A stretch of 43,126 bases of DNA. Origin: Acidimicrobiia bacterium (GTDB lineage Bacteria; Actinomycetota; Acidimicrobiia; Acidimicrobiales; JANYDT01). Below the pieces are notes generated by a model. It was not told the DNA's origin. It saw only the letters and a list, made by a program, of their open reading frames with translations, and made no database searches. Where the stretch lies: the NCBI GenBank assembly GCA_025359845.1, contig JANYDT010000203.1, positions 1-43,126 of the forward strand, written 5' to 3'. Each line of letters starts with the position of its first letter. The first letter of the stretch is position 1. Shown here piece after piece: positions 26,398-34,290 of this stretch. The translations under genes were made by a program, and so were the position numbers.

Positions 26398-27153
26398 TCA
26401 GTAGTTCACGCGCTTGAGGAAGCCGCCGTCGACGGTGAGGTTCACACCGTTGACGTGCTTCGCCCGGCTGCTGACGAGGAACGCCACGGCGTCGGCGACG
26501 TCTTGCCCGGTGCCGAGCGCGCCTCCGGGATGGGCCTTCGCGGTCGCCTCGAAGAACGAAGGCATGGCGCCCTTGATGTGGTCCCAGTCGCCACCCTCGA
26601 TGAAGATCGGCCCGGGCGAAACGACGTTGCACCGGATTCCCTTGGCCCCCAGCACCTGAGCCTGGCCGAGCGTCCAGTTGGTGACAGCGGCCTTGAAGGC
26701 GCTGTAGCTGCCGCTGCCGGTGGCGAAGTGTTCAGCCACGGCTGTGGTGCCGATGCTGACCACCGAGCCACCGTTCGCCGCCAAGAACGGCGTGGCCGCC
26801 TCAACGCCATGGAGCAGTGCCATGAGGTCGATGTCGAAGTTGTTCTTCCAGCCGTCGAGCTTGCGGGCCGGCTTGCCTGACGTGTTGTGGATGTAGATGT
26901 CGATTCCGCCCAGCTGTTCGGCCGAGCTGGCCACCCATGCCCGCAGCGAGTCGCCATCGGCGGCGTCGACTACGCCACCCACGGCTTTGCCCTTGGCCGA
27001 CAGTTCGGTAACGGCGGCATCGACATCGGGGGCTGTGCGTGCACAGATGGCCACTGACGCTCCCTCCTCGAGCAGCGTTTCGGCGATAGCTCGTCCGATT
27101 CCTTTGGTGGCACCGGTGATGAGCGCTCGTCTTCCGGCGAGTCCGAGATCCAT
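26398..27153 (-). CDS. SDR family oxidoreductase
   Basis: A 251-residue classical short-chain dehydrogenase. The cofactor motif TGATKGIG is at residues 14-21 and the catalytic YSAFK (YxxxK) is near residue 150, with the preceding serine region SIGTTAVAEHF. The C-terminus is GVNLTVDGGF. The usual NNAG motif is replaced by HNTSG. It is first in the operon leading to ThuA, E1 and E2, so it probably reduces or oxidises a hydroxy/keto intermediate feeding the diketone-cleaving complex. GGGAG lies 6 bases before ATG 27153, and an operator-like palindrome lies 28 bases upstream. Confidence 0.92.
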   Translation of the reverse strand: MDLGLAGRRALITGATKGIGRAIAETLLEEGASVAICARTAPDVDAAVTELSAKGKAVGGVVDAADGDSLRAWVASSAEQLGGIDIYIHNTSGKPARKLDGWKNNFDIDLMALLHGVEAATPFLAANGGSVVSIGTTAVAEHFATGSGSYSAFKAAVTNWTLGQAQVLGAKGIRCNVVSPGPIFIEGGDWDHIKGAMPSFFEATAKAHPGGALGTGQDVADAVAFLVSSRAKHVNGVNLTVDGGFLKRVNY

Positions 27154-27181
27154 ATGATTCTCCCTTTCGAAGCTGGTCTGA

Positions 27182-27201
27182 AAGTAACCAGGTGATTAGT
27201 T
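27182..27201. promoter_or_regulatory. Operator-like 20-bp palindrome (site 3)
   Basis: AAGTAACC-AGGT-GATTAGTT upstream of the SDR-ThuA-E1-AcoX-E2 operon. Read on the minus strand its right arm merges into TACTTT, a possible -10. GGTGA-TTAGT-TCACC overlaps it as a second perfect short palindrome (27191-27205). Confidence 0.55.
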
Positions 27202-27255
27202 CACCATCGAGCGGGCCGTTGCGCAACCCGGCCGGTCAGCATTGCGACGCAGCCT

Positions 27256-28518
27256 TCAGCGCGGCGTGTTCTTCCACGAAAGATTCTTGTCGACGCGCGG
27301 TTCGGCGGGCAGGCCGAGCACCCGTTCGCCGATGATGTTGCGCTGCACCTCGTCGGAACCGCCGGCAATGCGGTACCCGGGTGCTCCCAGCACGTGCTCG
27401 CCCCAGGCGTAGGTGCCCCACTCGCCGGTGTCGGCGACGAGCCGCGGCCCCAACACGATGGACACGGCATCGGACATTCTGTTCATGCCCTCTGTCCAGA
27501 TGAGCTTGCCCAGCGACCCTTCCGGCCCGGCGGGTGCACCGGATGCGCGCAGGTCCGCGGCGCGGCGGTTCACCATGCCTTCAACGCGCATGTGGGTGTA
27601 CATCCGGGCCAACTGGTCGCGCACGGCCGGGTCGGCCATGCGGTCGAGCGCCCGTGCCGTGGCCAGCAGTTTCGACCACGTCCCGCCAGGGCGCCTGCCA
27701 CCACCGCCACTGTCGGAGTGGTCGCGCTCGAACCCCAGTGTGGTGAGCGCCACGTTCCAACCGTCGCCGACATCGCCCAGGCGCAAGCTGTCGGGGAGGC
27801 GCACGTCGCTGAAAAACACCTCGTTGAACGACGACCCGCCGCTCATCTGCTTGATGGGGCGGATCTCCACACCGGGCCGGTCCATGGGAACCATGAAAGC
27901 CGTCATGCCGCGGTGCTTGGCCACATCCGGGTCGGTGCGGGCGATGAGCTCACCCCACTGCGAGAACTGCGCCCCCGAGCTCCACACCTTTTGGCCGTTG
28001 ATGACCCACTCGTCGCCGTCACGTGTGGCCCTGCACGCGAGCGAAGCCAGGTCACTGCCGGCACCGGGCTCACTGAAGAGCTGGCAGCACAGTGCTTCGG
28101 TCTTCAGGAACATCGCCACGAACTTGGCCTTCTGCTCCGGTGTGCCGAACTTCGCAATGGTCGGTGCGATGAGCCCAGTGGTGACACTGAAGGTCTCGTG
28201 GCGAGTGGGCGTTTCGTACTCGGACTCCAACTTGGAGAAGGTCCTCGCGTACTCCTTCGTGAGGCCCAGCCCGCCGTACTCGGGGGAACCGGTGATGGAG
28301 TGGTAGCCCCGCTCGGCCTTCTTGCGATGCCACCCGGTGATCTCTTTGAGCAGCCCCTGCTCCTGTTCGAAGCTCAGGGCATGGAACACGGCGACGCTGA
28401 ACTCCCCTACTCCCCAGTCGTCGGCTGCGTCGGCGCTGGAGTCATGACGGCGTTTGGCGTTGCTGTCGAGCCAGGCCCGTGCCTCGGCGGTGAACTCGGA
28501 AACTGTCGGCTGGGTCAT
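27256..28518 (-). CDS. Acyl-CoA dehydrogenase
   Basis: A 420-residue acyl-CoA dehydrogenase. QLFSEPGAGSDLASLACRA is the flavin/substrate motif, VINGQKVWSSGA follows, and RIAGGSDEVQRNIIGERVLG is the C-terminal signature. FAD-dependent, cytoplasmic; it should introduce an alpha,beta double bond in a CoA thioester. The catalytic base normally seen as YEGT-type glutamate is not obvious (AGGSDE occupies the site), as in several actinobacterial FadE branches that may work on bulky substrates. It diverges from the TetR gene across an operator and may be regulated by it. The spacing to the SDR downstream (about 100 bases holding site 3) suggests separate transcription. Confidence 0.93.
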   Translation of the reverse strand: MTQPTVSEFTAEARAWLDSNAKRRHDSSADAADDWGVGEFSVAVFHALSFEQEQGLLKEITGWHRKKAERGYHSITGSPEYGGLGLTKEYARTFSKLESEYETPTRHETFSVTTGLIAPTIAKFGTPEQKAKFVAMFLKTEALCCQLFSEPGAGSDLASLACRATRDGDEWVINGQKVWSSGAQFSQWGELIARTDPDVAKHRGMTAFMVPMDRPGVEIRPIKQMSGGSSFNEVFFSDVRLPDSLRLGDVGDGWNVALTTLGFERDHSDSGGGGRRPGGTWSKLLATARALDRMADPAVRDQLARMYTHMRVEGMVNRRAADLRASGAPAGPEGSLGKLIWTEGMNRMSDAVSIVLGPRLVADTGEWGTYAWGEHVLGAPGYRIAGGSDEVQRNIIGERVLGLPAEPRVDKNLSWKNTPR

Positions 28519-28596
28519 CGGCGAGTCTCTCCCTACCCGTTGTCGATGGTTTTCATCCTGCCGGGCGAGTCAAGCACAGGGGATGTCGAATGGACG

Positions 28597-28616
28597 AATT
28601 GATCGTCCGGTTATTT
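28597..28616. promoter_or_regulatory. Operator-like 20-bp palindrome (site 4)
   Basis: AATTGATC-GTCC-GGTTATTT between the acyl-CoA dehydrogenase and the divergent TetR gene. Its position fits autoregulation of the TetR gene, which makes it the key site for linking the motif to a regulator. Confidence 0.6.
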
Positions 28617-28693
28617 CGATGGTGGCCGATTTCGCCATTACCGATAATCAGGTGGACAACGTTTCGGGCCTAGTGCACGTAAGATGGCGGTCC

Positions 28694-29488
28694 ATGCCAG
28701 CCAAGAAGCCAGCGCGTCTTGGCCGCCCACCAGCCTCAAGCTCAGCCGAGACGCGGACTCGCATCTTGGACGTGGCGCGCCAATCGTTCGCGGAGCTCGG
28801 CTTTGGGGTCACCACCAACAAGTACCTCGCCACCAAGGCCGGCATTACCAGTGGAGCGCTTTACCACTACTTCGATTCCAAAATCGACATCTACGCTGCG
28901 GTCTACGGCCAGGTCACCGAGTCGGTGTTCGATCGATTCGACGTTGCGGTCAGGGGCGCGGACACGTTCATCGGGCGGTTCGAGGCAGTCCTCGAAGAAG
29001 CCCACCAACTCGACGTCGAGGACCCGTCGCTGGCCCGTTTCCTAGGGGCTGTCCGCATCGACGCCGGTCGCCATGACGAGATCCGGCCTGCGCTCGCCGC
29101 GATAGCCCCTCGCAGCCGGGCGTTCGTCCAGCGGCTGGTGGACCACGGCGTGACGACCGGCGAGATCCGCCCCGCCGACCGCGACATGGTGCTGGCGTTC
29201 ATCCAGACCGTCCTGGTCGGTCTCACCGACGGTGCGTCGGGCGACAGCAGGGTGCATCGGATAGCCGTCGACTCCATCCGGGCGGTTCTGGAAGGACGCC
29301 TGCTTTCGGCACCCGTGCCGGTCAGGTCCCGCGCGGGGGCGAAACCCGGCTCCAGACCGACGGCGGAAAGCAGCGCTCAGGGGCGCGGCCGGCGCCCGAC
29401 GGCAGGGTTGCCTTCGGACCACATCGGCACAAGCACCCGCCGGGCGATGCGCCAGCCTTCGGTGGTTCGGACAACCTCGTCCTCGTAG
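28694..29488 (+). CDS. TetR family regulator of the cluster
   Basis: A 264-residue TetR repressor. The N-terminal helix-turn-helix (about residues 20-65) reads RILDVARQSFAELGFGVTTN, then LATKAGITSGALYHYFDSK. The ligand-binding domain follows to about residue 205. The last 40 or so residues are low-complexity and overlap the 3' end of the convergent NTF2-like gene by 112 bases, so the native stop may have been lost. It lies centrally in the cluster with a palindrome in its promoter region. It is the best candidate for the protein binding the seven 20-bp sites, probably derepressed by a pathway intermediate, perhaps a CoA ester. Not tested. Confidence 0.88.
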   Translation: MPAKKPARLGRPPASSSAETRTRILDVARQSFAELGFGVTTNKYLATKAGITSGALYHYFDSKIDIYAAVYGQVTESVFDRFDVAVRGADTFIGRFEAVLEEAHQLDVEDPSLARFLGAVRIDAGRHDEIRPALAAIAPRSRAFVQRLVDHGVTTGEIRPADRDMVLAFIQTVLVGLTDGASGDSRVHRIAVDSIRAVLEGRLLSAPVPVRSRAGAKPGSRPTAESSAQGRGRRPTAGLPSDHIGTSTRRAMRQPSVVRTTSSS

Positions 29489-29829
29489 CGTCCGGCGATG
29501 ATGAAGTTCTCGCCGCCGTCCACGCCGCGGCGGACATGCTGCGCCTGGAAGTAGCACCGGCACGTCCCGCGGTCTCCATCCAGTCGTATCTGATGGTTGG
29601 CGACCATGTGCTGGCTGTCGTCCAGCGGTGTCAGTGCCATGCTGATGCGTTCGATGATGGCGTCCACGCCCTGCAGCTCGCCCACGAGTGAGGCCGTGGC
29701 GTCGGGTAGGAACACGTCCCGCAGGTCATCGAAGCGGCCAGTGTCCAACGCCCACGTGTACGCGATGGTGAGGTCGATGATCGCCTGACGGTCCAGCAGC
29801 TGTGCTATTTCACTGCGCTCCTGGCTCAT
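29377..29829 (-). CDS. NTF2/SnoaL-like protein
   Basis: A 150-residue SnoaL_4-type protein of the NTF2 fold. The typical opening QLLDRQAIIDLTIAYTWALD is followed by DDLRDVFLPDATASLVGELQ, then DSQHMVANHQIRLDGDRG and RYEDEVVRTTEGWRIARR. Relatives include hydratases, isomerases and small accessory subunits of ring-hydroxylating enzymes. ATG 29829 overlaps the stop of an SDR remnant (ATGA), which argues for this start over ATGs further upstream. It overlaps the TetR gene tail to tail. Function in the pathway is unknown. Confidence 0.85.
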   Translation of the reverse strand: MSQERSEIAQLLDRQAIIDLTIAYTWALDTGRFDDLRDVFLPDATASLVGELQGVDAIIERISMALTPLDDSQHMVANHQIRLDGDRGTCRCYFQAQHVRRGVDGGENFIIAGRYEDEVVRTTEGWRIARRVLVPMWSEGNPAVGRRPRP

Positions 29830-29879
29830 ACGAGTGTCCATCGTCCGTCGACCGTCAAGTTCTGACCGGTGACGTACGT
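29826..29879 (-). pseudogene. SDR C-terminal scar (18 codons)
   Basis: The minus-strand frame reads TYVTGQNLTVDGRWTLV and stops at a TGA overlapping the next ATG. This is the standard end of a short-chain dehydrogenase. An in-frame stop lies directly upstream, so only the tail remains. It shows that an SDR gene once headed this operon and was removed by rearrangement. Confidence 0.7.
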
Positions 29880-29932
29880 TCATACATGCGGTGGCGGCCT
29901 TCCCAGAGTGTCGGCGACGGATTCGAAGCGAA

Positions 29933-29952
29933 AACTAACCGTCGAATTAGTA
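29933..29952. promoter_or_regulatory. Operator-like 20-bp palindrome (site 5)
   Basis: AACTAACC-GTCG-AATTAGTA, with the left arm matching the consensus exactly. TAGTAT in the right arm (29948-29953) is a good -10 box for the plus-strand SDR. Confidence 0.6.
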
Positions 29953-29999
29953 TCTCGCCACTCGGGTGATGTGCCCGGGTTCCGGAGCAGGACACCACG

Positions 30000-30927
30000 G
30001 TGAATGTGCTGTGTCCCGGGGTGCTGATGAGACCGATGTCAAGAGAGCCGAGGGTCGGGGCTGGCGCGGCAATGGGGCTCACGTACGAGAGACTGCTCGA
30101 CGCGTTCGCGCCGGAGTCGGCAATCAACCGGCCCAACCCTGTCGAAGAGGTGGCGGCGGTCAGGGTGGCGGTCGTCACCGGGGCGGCATCGGGCATCGGA
30201 CGCGCGGCCGCTGAGCGAATCGTGGCTGAAGGCGGGTCCGTCGTCGCGGTCGACCGGGCGGCCGGACCATTGGCGTGGGCGGCAGGCCACGCCCACATCG
30301 CCGTGGCTGGCCGGCGACGTGACCGACCCCGAAGTGAATGACGCCTCTGTGGCGATGGCCGTAGAACGATTCGGGCGGTTGGATGCGAGCGTGCTCAACG
30401 CCGGCATCGCCATGTCGGGCGATCTGCTCACCATGGCCATGACCGAGCCGGAACGCGTTCTCGCCGCGAACGTGAAGGCGGTGGTGCTCGGCATGCGCTC
30501 AGCCATTCCGGCGATGCGCGTTGCCGGCGGCGGCTCGATCGTGGTGACGGCGTCCACTTCGAGACTCGCCGGCGACCCCGGCATGTGGCCGTACAATACG
30601 TCCAAGGGTGCGGTGGCGAACCTCGTGCGGGAGGCCGCGCTCGAGCTCGGTGCCGACGCCATCCGGGTGAACGCGGTGTGTCCGGGTCCAACCCGTACCG
30701 CAATGACCGCGCGCATACAGTCGGTCCCCGAGGTGGATGAAGGCTTGCGGCGACGTATTCCGTTGCAGCGTTGGGGCCTGGCCACGGAGATAGCCGCAGT
30801 CATCAACTTCTTGGCCTCGTCCGAAGCCAGCTTCGTCACTGGGGCCATCGTGCCCGTCGACGGCGGCATCACTGCCAGCACCGGACAGTTCCTCCCACGC
30901 GAGATCGCCAAGCACACGGGCGGATAG
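30000..30927 (+). pseudogene. Chimeric, frameshifted SDR
   Basis: The first 53 codons (VNVLCPGVLMRPMSREPR, ERLLDAFAPESAINRPN, PVEEVAA) are the C-terminal third of one SDR. At about 30162 this runs in frame into the start of another SDR (VAVVTGAASGIGRAAAERI), so two SDR genes are fused. The second SDR shifts frame near 30306-30316. The next frame continues GDVTDPEVNDASVAMAVERF, LNAGIAMSGDLLTM, the catalytic YNTSK and the ending VTGAIVPVDGG to 30927. One indel would restore a complete roughly 250-residue SDR. Preceded by operator site 5. The cofactor and catalytic residues are intact if the frame is corrected, so a sequencing error should be excluded before calling it dead. Confidence 0.75.
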
Positions 30928-30930
30928 CGG

Positions 30931-31080
30931 TCAGCGGACGGCGGCGAGCACGGGGGCGAAGCGGTCCGGCGTGGCTGCCCAGTCCTCAGGAGAGCTGATG
31001 CCCCATAAGCGTGCTCCATCACGATCCCCGTGAACCCCGCCCTCTCCTGCCTCGCGGGCCTCTGTGGCAAGGATGCTCAT
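30931..31080 (-). CDS. Possible 49-residue protein
   Basis: ATG 31080 lies 5 bases after the stop of the preceding small gene and reads MSILATEAREAGEGG, then GARLWGISSPEDWAATPDRF and APVLAAVR to 30931. The second half looks like the natural end of a larger enzyme. It may be a fused remnant rather than a real gene. No family recognised. Convergent with the SDR, the stops being 3 bases apart. Confidence 0.3.
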   Translation of the reverse strand: MSILATEAREAGEGGVHGDRDGARLWGISSPEDWAATPDRFAPVLAAVR

Positions 31081-31085
31081 GTGGC

Positions 31086-31298
31086 TCAGCCCGGCTGTGC
31101 GGGGGTGAGGCGGTGGTTGCCGAACACGGGTCCTGCCACCCAGCCGCACAGCTGCGGGTCGGCCTCGCGGATCTCTCCGGCGATCCACTGACCCTGGCCG
31201 CTGAACAGACCCTCGCGGTCGTCACGGACAACGCGGATGTTGCCGTTGCCGTCCGTTTCGTAGAGCGCGCCGGTGAAGGGGTGGCGGATGCCGTTCAT
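31086..31298 (-). CDS. Small protein coupled to Rieske oxygenase
   Basis: A 70-residue protein whose ATG (31298) overlaps the stop of the Rieske oxygenase (ATGA). Sequence: HPFTGALYETDGNGNIRVV, then DDREGLFSGQGQWIAGEI and EADPQLCGWVAGP. Strands and turns predominate, with one cysteine. Tiny proteins of this kind follow Rieske alpha subunits in other actinobacterial clusters. A role as an accessory or assembly factor is plausible, but nothing in the sequence proves it. Too coherent and too tightly coupled to be chance. Confidence 0.7.
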   Translation of the reverse strand: MNGIRHPFTGALYETDGNGNIRVVRDDREGLFSGQGQWIAGEIREADPQLCGWVAGPVFGNHRLTPAQPG

Positions 31299-32656
31299 GA
31301 CGTTGCGCCCTCGACCCATTCGGTGAGCTTGTCGTGGAGCCAGCGCACCTTTCCCTCCTGGTAATTGGCCAGCGTGACACCGGGCTTGAACGTGGTCTCG
31401 AGGCCAAGCTGGACCTTGCCCATGTTGAAGAGGTCCTGGTCGAACACCTTGCCGAGCATGCCCAGTTCCGGGGCGGCGGACCACGATTCGTGCTCCTCCA
31501 GCCAGTGCACCGGGGCCGGTGGCGGGCGCTCGCCCTTGAACGGCGAGAGAAACAACACCTCCATGATCGAGCTGCGGTGGTCATCGCCGTTGGGACGGAA
31601 CCGATACACGATGCGGTTGAACGCGCCCCACGGATGGAAGTTGGGGAACAGCGTGTAATCCAGGCTGTCCATCATTTCGGCGTCGGACATTGCGTCGACC
31701 CTGTCGCCCACGACGGGCCGCCATCGGGTGCGGCCCATTTCGGCGGCAACGGCCCGCATGCTCTGGCCCTCCTCGAGGGTGACCGGGGTCTCGTTGCCCT
31801 CGCGCACGTCGAGCATGGCCCGCATCATCTCGTCCTGCGACGGACTGATATCGAGCTCGGGGCTCGGCGTGCCGCCCGCGGTGATGACCCGGGCGAAGTT
31901 GTCCCATATGTCGACCTGGCTGTTGGTGTCGCCGAGGTATCGCAGGATCTGCGGATGGGTACCACTGACGTGGTAGGCCTCGCAGAACGCCTCCTGCGTG
32001 ACCTTCCAGTTGGCATGGATAACCTTGCAGACGCGGGCTTCGGTATAGGCGTTGGCCAAGTCCCAGATGGCGAAGTGCTCGGCCATGGCACCGATGAAGT
32101 CGGCGAGGGGTGCCGCGGCCTGGTCGGGGTTCACGAACACGAAGCCGGCCCATGTGCCGACCTGCAGTTCGGGGAGCCGGAACGCTTCTTCGTCGATGTG
32201 CGGGAAGTCCCAACGGGCCGGCACGCTCGTGAGTTCACCGTCGAGCGACCACGCGAACGAGTGGAACGAGCACCGCAACTCAGTGCATCGTCCGGCGTAG
32301 TCCTTCAGCTGGCGGCCGCGATGTAGGCACGCGTTGGGGTAGCTCTTGATCGAGCCGTCCAGTTGGCGGATCACGATGAACGACAGCCCGGCGATCTCGT
32401 AGATGACGTAGTCGCCGGCCATCGGGATCTCCTCTTCGCGGCAGGCGAACTGCCACACCCGCTTCCAGAGACGGTCGATCTCGAGCAGGTGCCAGGCGCG
32501 CGACGTGTAGCGCTCCTTGGCGATGTCGGCACTGCCGCCGTCGCGCGTCGATTCCAGGCGGAGCACCGCCGGCACCTGGTGGGTGTCGGTGTCGAGCAGT
32601 TGTTGGTAGGAGATGCCGGGTGAACGGGCAAGACCTGGTTCAGCAGTGGGGGCCAC
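31295..32656 (-). CDS. Rieske ring-hydroxylating oxygenase alpha subunit (second)
   Basis: A 453-residue oxygenase starting at GTG 32656 with AAGGA 8 bases upstream; an ATG at 32713 would add a leader with no homology. Rieske ligands are C110, H112, C129 and H132 (NACLHRG, CSFHSFAW). The catalytic iron ligands are H229 and H234 in FCEAYHVSGTHPQIL. It has the same architecture as the oxygenase at 19727, but the second Rieske motif is CSFHSF instead of CPFHGW, so the substrates or partners may differ. No ferredoxin or reductase is encoded nearby. Upstream, 32657-32942 holds no gene. Confidence 0.93.
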   Translation of the reverse strand: MAPTAEPGLARSPGISYQQLLDTDTHQVPAVLRLESTRDGGSADIAKERYTSRAWHLLEIDRLWKRVWQFACREEEIPMAGDYVIYEIAGLSFIVIRQLDGSIKSYPNACLHRGRQLKDYAGRCTELRCSFHSFAWSLDGELTSVPARWDFPHIDEEAFRLPELQVGTWAGFVFVNPDQAAAPLADFIGAMAEHFAIWDLANAYTEARVCKVIHANWKVTQEAFCEAYHVSGTHPQILRYLGDTNSQVDIWDNFARVITAGGTPSPELDISPSQDEMMRAMLDVREGNETPVTLEEGQSMRAVAAEMGRTRWRPVVGDRVDAMSDAEMMDSLDYTLFPNFHPWGAFNRIVYRFRPNGDDHRSSIMEVLFLSPFKGERPPPAPVHWLEEHESWSAAPELGMLGKVFDQDLFNMGKVQLGLETTFKPGVTLANYQEGKVRWLHDKLTEWVEGATS

Positions 32657-32942
32657 GGTGGTTGTCCTTCGGTTCGGGGCCGTCCGATGAGGGGGCGGGT
32701 TGAGTATCGGCAATGATGATCATGAGTGCGCGTCTCCGTCGGTGTGCGGTTGGTCGTTGGCATAGGGGTCCATGGGGCTGCGGTCACCCCCGGGGGGAAC
32801 GCAGACCCTTGAGGCTCTCCAGGTTGAAGTCCTGTCGTTCGGGCACGCCCACAAGATGGCAACGGGGTGAGTGGGTGTGACCCCGGGGCCGATGCGAGCC
32901 GGGGCATCACCACGAGAGGGTCGAACACCATGCGAGCACCAT

Positions 32943-32962
32943 AATTGATCGGCCGATGAATT
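32943..32962. promoter_or_regulatory. Operator-like 20-bp palindrome (site 6)
   Basis: AATTGATC-GGCC-GATGAATT, a near-perfect palindrome (one mismatch per arm pair), 29 bases before the alcohol dehydrogenase start. TATGTT (32979-32984) is a likely -10, which places the site over the -35. The left arm is identical to that of site 4. Confidence 0.6.
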
Positions 32963-32990
32963 CCACGTTTCGATCGCCTATGTTGCTCCC

Positions 32991-34025
32991 ATGCACGCTG
33001 CCGTCATCACCGGTCAACACCGTCTCGAGATCATCGAGGTCCCCGAGCCCGTGCCGTCGCCCGGGGGCATCGTGGTGGACATCACCCTCTGCGGGATCTG
33101 CGGCACGGACATCCACGCCTACCAGTCCGGGGCGCACTACAACCCGGCCATCTGCGGCCATGAGTGGGTCGGGACCGTGTCGGCTGCCGGTACCGGGGTG
33201 CGCAACGTCGCCGAGGGCGATCGGGTCGTGGTGGCCGTCCCGCCGCCGTGCGGACGGTGCGCGGCGTGCCGCGCCGGGCAGGCCGGGCACTGCAGCATCG
33301 TGTTCCTGGCCGCCACCGGACGCGATGTTCACGACTCCCGCCACGGCGGTTTCGCGCCCCGTCTGTCGGTGAACGCCGACCGGGTAGTCAGGGCTCACGC
33401 GTCGTTGTCCGACACCCAGGCCGCGCAGGTGGAACCGGCCACCGTGGCCTTCCACGCCGTGCGCCGCAGTGGCATCCGTCTCGGCGACCTCGCCGTTGTG
33501 CAGGGGGCCGGGCCCATAGGGCTCACCACCATGCAGTGGGTGAAGGCGGCCGGGGCGGGCCAGGTCATCGTCATCGAACCGAGCATGCAGCGTCAGTCAC
33601 TGGCGCGGTCGCTGGGCGCCACCTTCGTCGTGGCCCCGGGAGCGGAGGCCGAAGCTCTGGTCCGCGAACAGACCAATGGACTCGGGGCCGACATCGTATA
33701 CGAGTGTGTGGGCCGCGCCCCGGCGATCCAGGCGGCCGTGGGACTGGCGCGGCGCGGTGGGTCCATGTGCCTCATCGGTCTGTCCGACACCGATGCCTCC
33801 ATCACGCCCGGGGTGTGGCTGGTGAAGGAGATCATGGTGACGGCATCGCTTGCGTACACCCATGAGGAGTTCGACCTCGCGATGGGCATGATCGCCGACG
33901 GCCGGATGCAGCTGGACCCGTTGCACTCGTCCACGGTATCGCTGGCGTCGTTGGGCGACGCCCTGGCCGACCTGGCCGGAGGATCCTCGACGCAGACCAA
34001 GGTGCTCGTGAACCCCTCCAGCTGA
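32991..34025 (+). CDS. Zinc-dependent alcohol dehydrogenase
   Basis: A 344-residue medium-chain dehydrogenase. Catalytic zinc ligands are in CGICGTDIH and CGHEWVG. The structural zinc site has four cysteines in CGRCAACRAGQAGHC. The Rossmann motif is VVQGAGPIGLTTMQW. It should oxidise an alcohol or polyol (or reduce a ketone) with NAD(P). The family resemblance is to threonine dehydrogenase/2,3-butanediol-dehydrogenase-like enzymes. That would fit a pathway feeding an acetoin-type cleaving complex, though this is only a hint. A start without a ribosome-binding site and a -10 box 6 bases upstream suggest a leaderless message. Confidence 0.93.
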   Translation: MHAAVITGQHRLEIIEVPEPVPSPGGIVVDITLCGICGTDIHAYQSGAHYNPAICGHEWVGTVSAAGTGVRNVAEGDRVVVAVPPPCGRCAACRAGQAGHCSIVFLAATGRDVHDSRHGGFAPRLSVNADRVVRAHASLSDTQAAQVEPATVAFHAVRRSGIRLGDLAVVQGAGPIGLTTMQWVKAAGAGQVIVIEPSMQRQSLARSLGATFVVAPGAEAEALVREQTNGLGADIVYECVGRAPAIQAAVGLARRGGSMCLIGLSDTDASITPGVWLVKEIMVTASLAYTHEEFDLAMGMIADGRMQLDPLHSSTVSLASLGDALADLAGGSSTQTKVLVNPSS

Positions 34026-34079
34026 CGAGAGCGCCGAATTGACTCCGCCTGCCCACCCCGAGAACATCAGCCCTGGCCC

Positions 34080-34250
34080 CGTCTTCTCCTTGCCCATCAC
34101 CGGACCGACTTCCCCGCACTTGTCGACGAGCTCGGGTCGACTTCCTGGCTCGAGCTCGATGAGCGGGTGAACCGGCTCATCCACGTCCTTCGGGCATACG
34201 GCGTCAAGGCCGGCGAGCGGATCGCCCTACTGGGAAGGACCGGCGCTCGA
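34080..34250 (+). pseudogene. AMP-dependent acyl-CoA synthetase fragment
   Basis: About 57 codons reading HHRTDFPALVDELGSTSWLE, then LDERVNRLIHVLRAYGVKAG and ERIALLG: the N-terminal segment of an adenylate-forming ligase. It breaks off at about 34250, and the converging SDR ends at 34291. The ATP-binding and catalytic motifs are missing. A CoA ligase would fit the pathway, so its loss may matter for function. Confidence 0.65.
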
Positions 34251-34290
34251 TCTGATGCCGTGCCCGCTTTTACCCACCCATCAGCCGCGT

